From: an uncultured Bacteroidaceae bacterium
GTDB taxonomy: Bacteria; Bacteroidota; Bacteroidia; Bacteroidales; Bacteroidaceae
Direction: 5' to 3'
NCBI GenBank assembly: GCA_904501775.1
Contig: CAJGCJ010000102.1
Coordinates: 1-7,051 of the forward strand
DNA length: 7,051 bases
The notes under the pieces were generated by a model. That model worked only from the letters and a program-made list of their open reading frames with translations. It ran no database searches and was not told the DNA's origin. Below, piece after piece: positions 1 to 5,811 of the stretch. The first letter of the stretch is position 1, and each line of letters starts with the position of its first letter. Made by a program: the position numbers and the translations under genes.

Positions 1-1
1 A

Positions 2-964
2 GGAAGCAGCGGCACAGCAAGTTTCTTGGGCGGTGGCGGCAAGTTTGGCCTTATATGGAACATAAACGGAAACAACACCATCACTTTGGGCGGTGGATAT
101 GAGCGCAAGGCGCCTCTTGCATACAACTCATTCGTAGCACCCCGTATGCGCAACGACTTCGTATATGGACTCGAAACCGAGGGTGTACTTAACGGAGAGG
201 TTTCGTACAAGTTGAACTACGGCCCTGTATCTGCCAAGGTAACAGGTTACTACACACAGTTCGACGATGTTATTGAGCAGAGCGCATTCTACAACGACAT
301 GTTGTCGAACTTCACATATCTTTCAATGACAGGCCTTCAGAAGAAACACTACGGTGTAGAGGCGGCATTGGTATACAACGTGACATCGTCATTGTCGTTC
401 AACGCGGTTGCAACATGGAACGAGGCCGAATACACAAAAGACGGCAACGGTTTCCTCATAAGCGAGAACGAAAAGGTGGTACAGAGCGACAAGGTATATA
501 TGAATGGAGCACACATCGACGGTACTCCGCTTACAGCAGTAAGTTTTGGTGTAGACTACAACACCAACGGCTGGTATCTGAGCGCAAATGCCAACTATTA
601 CGACCGCGTGTACATCGGTGCATCGTCTTACCGCCGTTTGTCGAGCGTGGTAGGTGCTCCCGAGATTGACGAGAACGGTAACACAATCCTCGACATCCCC
701 ACACAGTACAAGGGTAAAGGCGGATGGCTTGTAGACGCTTCGATAGGAAAGAGCATAAGAATGCGCGGCGGCAAGCAATTGAATGTCAACCTGCAGTTGC
801 AGAACATTCTCAACAACGAGGATATGATTACAGGCGGATATGAGCAGAACCGTGACGACAATTACTCGGACGGCGAGGCACGTACATACAAGTTCTCAAA
901 GAACCCCTTCCTGTACTATGCCAACGCATTCAATTTCTATCTGAACATAGGACTACGTTTCTAA
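2..964 (+). CDS. TonB-dependent outer-membrane receptor, C-terminal part (5' truncated by window edge)
   Basis: The reading frame is open from base 2 with no stop, so this is the 3' end of a larger gene; the TTG at 26 is an internal Leu codon, not a start. About 320 residues are visible. They show the alternating pattern of amphipathic beta-strands rich in Tyr, Asn and Gly that is typical of a 22-strand outer-membrane barrel, with long polar loops between strands. Near the end comes a strand of the type LNVNLQLQNILNN, and the chain finishes with NFYLNIGLRF. A C-terminal aromatic residue is the usual barrel-assembly signal. The plug domain, TonB box and any carboxypeptidase-like N-terminal domain lie upstream and cannot be judged. 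Such receptors import bulky substrates across the outer membrane using TonB energy. The two genes that follow within 20 and 14 bases encode lipoproteins rather than a SusD protein, so this looks like a non-canonical receptor/lipoprotein set. The substrate is unknown. The family call is firm; the specificity is not. Confidence 0.9.
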   Translation, partial: GSSGTASFLGGGGKFGLIWNINGNNTITLGGGYERKAPLAYNSFVAPRMRNDFVYGLETEGVLNGEVSYKLNYGPVSAKVTGYYTQFDDVIEQSAFYNDMLSNFTYLSMTGLQKKHYGVEAALVYNVTSSLSFNAVATWNEAEYTKDGNGFLISENEKVVQSDKVYMNGAHIDGTPLTAVSFGVDYNTNGWYLSANANYYDRVYIGASSYRRLSSVVGAPEIDENGNTILDIPTQYKGKGGWLVDASIGKSIRMRGGKQLNVNLQLQNILNNEDMITGGYEQNRDDNYSDGEARTYKFSKNPFLYYANAFNFYLNIGLRF

Positions 965-984
965 CAACCTGAAAAAGCAATAAT

Positions 985-1815
985 ATGAAAACAATTAAGA
1001 AACTATTTATATTGGGGTTGATGCTGTTCGCAGTCACATCGTGTATGAACGATTACGACGAGCCCACATTCACTACCCCGCCCTTTGGCAACAACTCTAT
1101 TGGCGAGGCTAACTACACTATCGAGGAGTTGAAGAACAAATACAAGTCGACCATTGCTGCAAGCGGTGTAGAGGAGATTAAGGAAGATATCACAATAGAA
1201 GGTGTTGTAGTTGCCAACGACGAGAGCGGCAACATATACAAGCAGTTTGTAATTGATGACGGCACCGGCTCAATAATCATTGGAGTAAATGACGTAGGTC
1301 TTTATGCGATAATGGTGCGTGGCCAGAAGATTGCCATCGACTGCAAAGGCCTGTATGTAGGCGGTTACGGTAAACTTGCACAGATAGGCGGCCTGTACAA
1401 CGGCAAGATAGGACGTATGCAGAAGGCTCTTTACCCCAAGCATGTGAAGCTGATAGGCGAGCCTGCCGAGGACTATCACGGATTGGAACCCAAGGTGATT
1501 GATGCAAGCTTCTTTGAGAACAGCAACAAAGAGCTGTTGCCCATGTACGTGCGCATGAACAATGTAAGCTTTGTAGAGGCCAACGGCACAAGCCTGTATG
1601 CACCCGAAGACGAGGCAAACAGCAGCAATGTAGTGGAGCGCAGAATTAAGATGGACAACGCGAATGTGATATTCCGTTTCAGCACCTATGCCGACTTTGC
1701 TAACGTGGTACTTCCCCAAGGCAAATTCGACATTGTAGGCATACTGACACGCTATAACGACTACTGGCAGTTCATGCTCAGCTCTACAAGCGACATATAT
1801 CCTGTAAATAACTAA
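985..1815 (+). CDS. DUF5689 domain lipoprotein (OB-fold-like), partner of the TonB-dependent receptor
   Basis: This 276-residue protein starts at an ATG 20 bases after the receptor stop, with an A-rich leader and no Shine-Dalgarno sequence. A basic, hydrophobic signal peptide (residues 1-19) ends in the lipobox VTSC, so Cys20 should be lipidated. Acidic residues soon after it (MNDYDEP) are compatible with a Bacteroidota surface-export signal; that is inference. From about residue 41 to the end the sequence matches my memory of DUF5689: a helix-like start (YTIEELKNKY), then the core IEGVVVANDESGNIYKQ and VIDDGTGSIIIGV, a Gly/Tyr-rich strand pair (KGLYVGGYGKLAQIGGLYNG), and a closing YWQFMLSSTSDIYPV. 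The strand order V-x-G-V-V, F-V-I-D-D-G-T-G-S-I-I and G-x-x-I-x-I suggests an OB-like barrel. It is probably an outer-membrane accessory that binds ligand for the receptor. No catalytic residues are recognised and the ligand is unknown. Confidence 0.85.
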   Translation: MKTIKKLFILGLMLFAVTSCMNDYDEPTFTTPPFGNNSIGEANYTIEELKNKYKSTIAASGVEEIKEDITIEGVVVANDESGNIYKQFVIDDGTGSIIIGVNDVGLYAIMVRGQKIAIDCKGLYVGGYGKLAQIGGLYNGKIGRMQKALYPKHVKLIGEPAEDYHGLEPKVIDASFFENSNKELLPMYVRMNNVSFVEANGTSLYAPEDEANSSNVVERRIKMDNANVIFRFSTYADFANVVLPQGKFDIVGILTRYNDYWQFMLSSTSDIYPVNN

Positions 1816-1829
1816 AAACACATACATTT

Positions 1830-4808
1830 ATGAAACTTTTTAATAAAATTGCACTATTCGCATTGGCGGCATTTGCGTTCAATGCGTGCGAGGATGTTCC
1901 CGCTCCTTATACTCTCCCCGGCGAGGGTACAGGTGGCAGCACTATGCCTGAGGGCATTTATATCGACGAAAAATTCTCGACCGGTTTTGGTGTATTCACC
2001 CCCGTTGAAACCGAGGGCTCGTTCCCTTGGGTGATTGACTACAACACCGCTAAAGCAACATCGTACGATGGCGCAAAGGACAATGCTGCACAGAGCTGGT
2101 TGGTATCGGACCCCGTTGATTTCACCGAAGAGACCGAGGCATACGTTGCATTCGACTACATCATACGTTACTCGGAGAGCGGCAAGGTGGCAGCCAACCA
2201 TCAGTTGCTCATCAGTGCCGACTATGCAGGCGACCCTGCAGCTGCAACATGGATAAACGTTCCCTACAACGCTGTCGAGGGTATCGACTGGAGCACTTTC
2301 TACAACGCGAGCGTAGCAGTTCCTGCCGAGTTCATGGGCAAGGCTAACGTAGTATTTGCACTCAAGTACACAGCCAAGTCAAAGGCCGGTACATGGGAGG
2401 TGAAGAACTTTATTGTTGCACACGGCACACCCTCGGAGCCACAAGAGCCAGAAGAGGCCGGCTCATACACCGTAAGTGAGGCTATCGAGGCATTTACAAG
2501 CGGTAAGGGAGGTCCTGCTGTAATCACAGGTTACATTGTGGGAACAATCGACGGTCAGGTGTACAGCGAAGGCTGCAAATTCAGTGGCACTGCAACAACA
2601 CAGACCAACCTTCTCATTGCCGACAATGCAGACGAGACAAACAGCAGTAATTGTATGCCCGTACAGCTTCCCAGCGGTGATGTGCGCAAGGCATTGAACC
2701 TTGTCGACAACCCACAGCTCTATAAGAAGAAGGTTTCACTCACAGGTAGCCTCGAGAAATATTTTGGCGTACCCGGACTTAAATCGGTTACAAAATATGA
2801 GATAGACGGCGTTACACCCGACGAGCCCGAAACACCCACCGATGCATATGTAAACGAGACATTTGCTTCAGACTTCGGCACATTCAGCACACAGGAGACC
2901 GAGGGCAACTCACCTTGGGTTATCGACTACAGCTGTGCCAAGGCTACAGGATACTACGACTCGGACGGTGACGGCAAGGGCGATGCAAACGCAGCAGCAC
3001 AGAGCTGGTTGATTTCATCGGCAATTGATTTCACAAACGAGAGCGAGGCATATATCTCATTCGACTATGTGATACGTTACACCGAGGAAGGCAAGGTTGC
3101 CGATTACAACCAGTTGCTCATCAGCGCCGACTATACAGGCGATGCAGCTACTGCAAGCTGGACAGCAATAAGCTATAACCCCAAAGAGAACTCAGTAAAC
3201 TGGGATTTCAGCAAGAGCGGCAAGATTGCAATACCCACCGACTTCCTGGGCAAGAAAGATATAAGAATTGCATTCAAATACACCTCTACCGAAAAGAAAG
3301 CCGGTACATGGGAGGTTAAGAATGTTGTAGTGGCACACGGAACAGCCGATGACCCCGACTCGCCCGAAGAGCCCGAGGAGCCCGAGGCTGCAAGCAAATA
3401 CACTGTAAGCGAGGCTATTGCTGCATTCGCGAACGGCACATCGGGCCCTGCAATTGTAACAGGTTACATTGTGGGAACAGTAGATGGCCAAGCATACAGC
3501 AGCGGTTGCAACTTCAGCGGTACTGCAACGACACAGACCAACCTTCTCATTGCCGACAATGCTGATGAGACAGACCACACCAAGTGTATGCCCGTACAGC
3601 TTCCCAGCGGTGATGTGCGCAGCGCATTGAACCTTGTCGACAACCCCGGACACTACAAGAAATTGGCGACACTTACAGGTAGCCTTGAGAAATATTTCGG
3701 CATAGCAGGATTGAAATCGGTAACTGCATACGAACTCAGCGGTGAATCACCCGAGGAGCCCGAAGAACCCGAAACACCCGAGGAGCCTGAGGAGCCTGAG
3801 GAGCCTGAGACTCCCGAAGGCGTAAGCACTATTGCCGATGCAATTGCTGCCGGTGCTGGTGCCGATGTAACTGTACAGGGAACTATTGTTGCCACATACG
3901 CACGCGGTTTCCTTGTTAATGACGGAACAGCATCTATCCTTGTTTACTTGGGCGAGGACAAAGGTTACAACGCAGGTGATGTAGTTAAGGTAAGCGGTGC
4001 CCTCTCGGAATATGCCGGCCTGTTGCAGTTCGGCAACACATCGGCAGTTGAAAAGGTAGGCACAGCAACAGTGTCACATCCTGAGGTAATAGAAATGGAC
4101 GGTGCTGCAATGGATGCATATCTTACAGCTCCTTCGGTAAAATATATCAGCTACAAAGGAACACTTGAGATAAGCGGCAACTACTACAACGTTAAAGTTG
4201 CAGGTGCATCAACAGCAGTCGGCAGCCTCTCTTATCCCAACAGCGGCCTTGTAGACGCAAGCTACAACGGAAAAGAGATTATTGTTACAGGATATGCAAT
4301 TGGTGTAAGCCGCAGCGAGTTTGTAAATACCATGGCCGTTAAGGTTGAGCTTTCGGGCAATGGTGGCTCGACAGAGGAGCCCGAAGAGCCCGACACCCCT
4401 GACACACCCGCAGGCGAAGCTGTTGTATTTGACTTTACAAACCCCGAAGCTCTTACTCCTTCGGTAACACCCAGCGCCGATGCATCTACAGGCGTAGAGT
4501 TTGAGAGCGTAACCTTTACAAACGGTAACATAAGCATCAAGCTGGAGAAGGGTTCAGCATCATACGGCGCAAGAATATGGACAAAGACTGACGGTACATA
4601 CGAGCTTCGTGCATACAACGGTTCTACAATGGTTATATCGTCTGCAGACGGCAGCGATATCTCGAGCATCGTATTGGAAGGCAAGAAGATTACCACATTG
4701 TCACCCGATAGCGGCAAGTTGGATGCCGGCACTTGGAGCGGCAGCGCAAGCAGCGTTACATTCAGCGTATCAGGAACATTGAACATGACAACCATTACTG
4801 TAAAGTAA
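1830..4808 (+). CDS. Large multidomain lipoprotein: two choice-of-anchor J plus DUF6359-like modules, OB-like domain, C-terminal beta-sandwich-like domain
   Basis: This 992-residue protein starts 14 bases after the DUF5689 gene and is almost certainly cotranscribed with it. The signal peptide (1-19) ends in the lipobox FNAC, giving a lipid-anchored Cys20. Domains in order are: jelly-roll choice-of-anchor J type (about 43-199, ending in GTWEVKNFIVAHG); DUF6359/OB-like (about 212-326, with YTVSEAIEAF, GYIVG, NLLIADN and LTGSLEKYFGVPGLKSVT); a second anchor J copy (about 339-504); a second DUF6359-like copy (about 523-637); a third, more diverged OB-like region (about 665-843, with VTVQGTIVATYARGFLVNDG); and a C-terminal beta-rich region (about 863-992, with ARIWTKTDGTYELRAYNGS) that resembles C-terminal modules of many Bacteroidota lipoproteins. 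Acidic Glu/Pro/Thr linkers separate the modules. Each DUF6359-like copy carries a Cys pair (249/275 and 560/586) that could form a disulfide. No enzyme active site is seen. I infer a surface-exposed, flexible, multivalent binding protein serving the upstream receptor. Its ligand is unknown; OB-like folds often bind nucleic acids or oligosaccharides. Confidence 0.85.
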   Translation: MKLFNKIALFALAAFAFNACEDVPAPYTLPGEGTGGSTMPEGIYIDEKFSTGFGVFTPVETEGSFPWVIDYNTAKATSYDGAKDNAAQSWLVSDPVDFTEETEAYVAFDYIIRYSESGKVAANHQLLISADYAGDPAAATWINVPYNAVEGIDWSTFYNASVAVPAEFMGKANVVFALKYTAKSKAGTWEVKNFIVAHGTPSEPQEPEEAGSYTVSEAIEAFTSGKGGPAVITGYIVGTIDGQVYSEGCKFSGTATTQTNLLIADNADETNSSNCMPVQLPSGDVRKALNLVDNPQLYKKKVSLTGSLEKYFGVPGLKSVTKYEIDGVTPDEPETPTDAYVNETFASDFGTFSTQETEGNSPWVIDYSCAKATGYYDSDGDGKGDANAAAQSWLISSAIDFTNESEAYISFDYVIRYTEEGKVADYNQLLISADYTGDAATASWTAISYNPKENSVNWDFSKSGKIAIPTDFLGKKDIRIAFKYTSTEKKAGTWEVKNVVVAHGTADDPDSPEEPEEPEAASKYTVSEAIAAFANGTSGPAIVTGYIVGTVDGQAYSSGCNFSGTATTQTNLLIADNADETDHTKCMPVQLPSGDVRSALNLVDNPGHYKKLATLTGSLEKYFGIAGLKSVTAYELSGESPEEPEEPETPEEPEEPEEPETPEGVSTIADAIAAGAGADVTVQGTIVATYARGFLVNDGTASILVYLGEDKGYNAGDVVKVSGALSEYAGLLQFGNTSAVEKVGTATVSHPEVIEMDGAAMDAYLTAPSVKYISYKGTLEISGNYYNVKVAGASTAVGSLSYPNSGLVDASYNGKEIIVTGYAIGVSRSEFVNTMAVKVELSGNGGSTEEPEEPDTPDTPAGEAVVFDFTNPEALTPSVTPSADASTGVEFESVTFTNGNISIKLEKGSASYGARIWTKTDGTYELRAYNGSTMVISSADGSDISSIVLEGKKITTLSPDSGKLDAGTWSGSASSVTFSVSGTLNMTTITVK
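1956..2807 (+). repeat. Internal module repeat, copy 1 (anchor J + DUF6359-like)
   Basis: This is the first copy of a roughly 300-codon module in the large lipoprotein. It aligns with 2844-3740 over both domains. In the DUF6359-like half the DNA is close to identical in places: 32 identical bases at 2598-2629 versus 3531-3562, 37 at 2652-2688 versus 3585-3621, and 23 at 2691-2713 versus 3624-3646, all at a constant offset of 933 bases. The anchor J half is more diverged and differs by small insertions. Confidence 0.9.
2844..3740 (+). repeat. Internal module repeat, copy 2 (anchor J + DUF6359-like)
   Basis: This is the second copy of the module. Compared with copy 1 it carries an extra acidic stretch (DSDGDGKGD, residues 377-385), slightly longer loops before GTWEVKNVVVAHG, and a longer acidic linker between the two domains. 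The Cys pair of the DUF6359-like domain is conserved (Cys560/Cys586). Confidence 0.9.
3750..3821 (+). repeat. Glu/Pro-rich linker encoded by short tandem repeats
   Basis: Residues 641-664 of the large lipoprotein are an almost pure Pro-Glu-Glu/Pro-Glu-Thr repeat, coded by 9-base units of the type CCC/CCT GAG GAG. The central part (about 3781-3809) repeats GAGGAGCCT nearly perfectly. Shorter versions of the same linker occur at about 3354-3386 and 4375-4410. It probably forms an extended, stiff, acidic spacer between the domains. Repeat-number changes would stay in frame. Confidence 0.85.
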
Positions 4809-4823
4809 TTATTGCAGAATAGT

Positions 4824-4861
4824 AAAATGCCGTTGCTATGAATGTGGCAACGGCATTTTTT
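4824..4861 (+). terminator. Intrinsic terminator of the receptor/lipoprotein operon
   Basis: A 13-bp perfect stem pairs 4824-4836 (AAAATGCCGTTGC) with 4847-4859 (GCAACGGCATTTT) around a 10-base loop, and a run of six T lies at 4856-4861. It sits 15 bases after the lipoprotein stop. The A-tract on the 5' side means it may also work on the opposite strand. Confidence 0.9.
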
Positions 4862-4946
4862 GTATTATTTAACTTCAATAACATGCGACAAAAGATGGGG
4901 TATCTGTTTTTTTCATATATTAGCGCAATCAAAACCAAATGAAGCT

Positions 4947-5660
4947 ATGAGAAAGTTAGAATTTGAATTATCAGGACTTGCCGGTGTAGGAATATGTATA
5001 ATGGTGGGACTTATGGTGCTTGGTAATTGCATAGGCAACGGCATTGAGAAAATGGCCGACAAAGACCGATATGTAACGGTCAAGGGACTTGCCGAGCGAG
5101 AAGTGACTGCCAACAAGGTCATCTGGCCACTACCCTACAACAACGTGGGCAACAACCTCGACGACCTGTACAATGCAGTAGAAAAGAGTAAGAACGCCCT
5201 TGTCACATTCCTTGAAAAGAATGGTATAAGCAAGGAGGAGATAATAATGTCGGCACCCACTGTAACCGACCGCGAGGCACAATCGTACACTCCCGAGAAC
5301 ATAAAGTACCGCTATCAGGTGGAGTCGGTGATTACCGTTGTATCGTCACAGGTTGAGAAGGTAATGCAACTGATGAATAGTCAGGCCGAGCTTATGAAAC
5401 AGGGCATAGCAATTGGAGAAGACTACCGCTACCAGACACAGTTCGAGTTCACACAGCTGAACGAGCTTAAGCCACAGATGATTGAAGAGGCGACACGCAA
5501 CGCAAGGGCTGTCGCACAGAAGTTTGCCGATGACTCCAAGAGCAAACTCGGAGGCATTCGAAGAGCCAATCAAGGACAGTTTTCAATAAGCAGCGACTCC
5601 AATACTCCTCAACTGAAGAGAGTGCGCGTAGTAACCACTGTCGACTATTTTCTTAAGTAG
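4947..5660 (+). CDS. SIMPL domain (DUF541) protein, N-terminally membrane-anchored
   Basis: This is a 237-residue protein starting at the ATG at 4947 (MRKLEFELSG). The frame extends upstream to an ATG at 4842, but that codon lies inside the loop of the preceding terminator and its extra 35 residues look unlike a protein start, so the inner ATG is chosen. A hydrophobic segment at about residues 11-30 is an uncleaved anchor or signal peptide; no clear cleavage site is seen. The rest (about 42-237) matches the SIMPL/DUF541 family: YVTVKGLAEREVTANKVIWPL, an alternating helix with the phrase NGISKEEI, a central YRYQVESVITVVSS strand region, and a closing RVRVVTTVDYFL strand. These proteins sit in the periplasm or on the outer face of the inner membrane and form oligomers in some species; their biochemical role is not settled. 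The gene stands alone between two terminator-like hairpins, so it is probably monocistronic and unrelated to the flanking operons. Confidence 0.85.
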   Translation: MRKLEFELSGLAGVGICIMVGLMVLGNCIGNGIEKMADKDRYVTVKGLAEREVTANKVIWPLPYNNVGNNLDDLYNAVEKSKNALVTFLEKNGISKEEIIMSAPTVTDREAQSYTPENIKYRYQVESVITVVSSQVEKVMQLMNSQAELMKQGIAIGEDYRYQTQFEFTQLNELKPQMIEEATRNARAVAQKFADDSKSKLGGIRRANQGQFSISSDSNTPQLKRVRVVTTVDYFLK

Positions 5661-5670
5661 AGGAGAAGAA

Positions 5671-5723
5671 AAATATAATGACAGTGGAGCGGATAATTTA
5701 TCCGCTCCACTGTCATTATATTT
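5671..5723. terminator. Perfect 25-bp inverted repeat, probable (bidirectional) terminator after the SIMPL gene
   Basis: Bases 5671-5695 are the exact reverse complement of 5699-5723, with a 3-base loop (ATT). The stem begins 10 bases after the SIMPL stop. It has a GC-rich upper part (GTGGAGCGGATA) and an A/T-rich base, with AAAAATATAA on the left and TTATATTT on the right, so it could terminate transcription from either side. The T-tract is interrupted and the stem is unusually long, so another role is possible (RNA processing, or a remnant of a small palindromic element). Confidence 0.7.
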
Positions 5724-5727
5724 CAGC

Positions 5728-5739
5728 AACAAATTTGTT
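5728..5739. promoter_or_regulatory. 12-bp perfect palindrome upstream of the lyase gene (possible operator)
   Basis: AACAAATTTGTT is self-complementary over 12 bases and lies 22 bases upstream of the candidate -33 element. It could be an operator or activator site for the sialic-acid genes. A/T-rich palindromes of this size arise by chance fairly often, so the call is weak. Confidence 0.25.
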
Positions 5740-5761
5740 AATTTCGATTATTTTACTTTCT

Positions 5762-5793
5762 TTTGCAGAATATATGTTGCGAACATACAATTT
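5762..5793 (+). promoter_or_regulatory. Candidate Bacteroidota-type promoter for the sialic-acid operon
   Basis: A TTTG at 5762-5765 is followed after 20 bases by TACAATTT at 5786-5793. Known Bacteroides primary-sigma promoters have TTTG near -33 and TAnnTTTG near -7 with about this spacing. The -7 box is imperfect (the TTT run is shifted by one base and there is no final G). Transcription would begin around 5800, leaving a very short leader before the ATG at 5812. Confidence 0.4.
5773..5787. promoter_or_regulatory. Inverted repeat TATGTT-GCG-AACATA overlapping the promoter spacer (operator candidate)
   Basis: Six-base arms at 5773-5778 and 5782-5787 are exact reverse complements separated by GCG. 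The site fills the space between the candidate -33 and -7 boxes and overlaps the first bases of the -7 box, which is where a repressor would block RNA polymerase. No regulator family is assigned. Confidence 0.4.
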
Positions 5794-5811
5794 ATAATAA
5801 AACAGTATATT

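Noticed and set aside
26..28. TTG at 26 as the start codon of a 312-residue protein.
   Set aside because: The frame is open to base 2 and the product is only the C-terminal barrel of a receptor, so the gene starts outside the window.
1270..1827. A 185-codon open frame on the minus strand opposite the DUF5689 gene.
   Set aside because: It lies antisense to a clearly recognisable lipoprotein gene, and its translation shows no known family and has a composition typical of a shadow frame (Tyr-, His-, Val- and Ala-rich).
3354..3386. Short tandem repeats in the Glu/Pro linkers considered as a CRISPR-like or mobile-element array.
   Set aside because: The units are codon-scale, contiguous, in frame and without spacers; they encode protein linkers.
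4262..4795. A 177-codon minus-strand frame opposite the C-terminal part of the large lipoprotein.
   Set aside because: Its Ser/Gly/Val-rich stretches are the reverse reading of the Glu/Pro linker and beta-rich codons. The + strand frame continues unbroken with domain matches.
4901..4908. TATCTGTT as a -7 box for the SIMPL gene.
   Set aside because: It has two mismatches to TAnnTTTG and there is no TTTG at the right distance upstream, so a promoter cannot be supported there, although one must exist nearby if the terminator is efficient.
4842..4946. An upstream in-frame ATG at 4842 would extend the SIMPL protein by 35 residues.
   Set aside because: This ATG lies in the loop of the operon terminator. 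The added residues are Cys/His/Trp-rich and unlike a protein start, whereas the ATG at 4947 gives a short charged N-terminus followed by a hydrophobic anchor.
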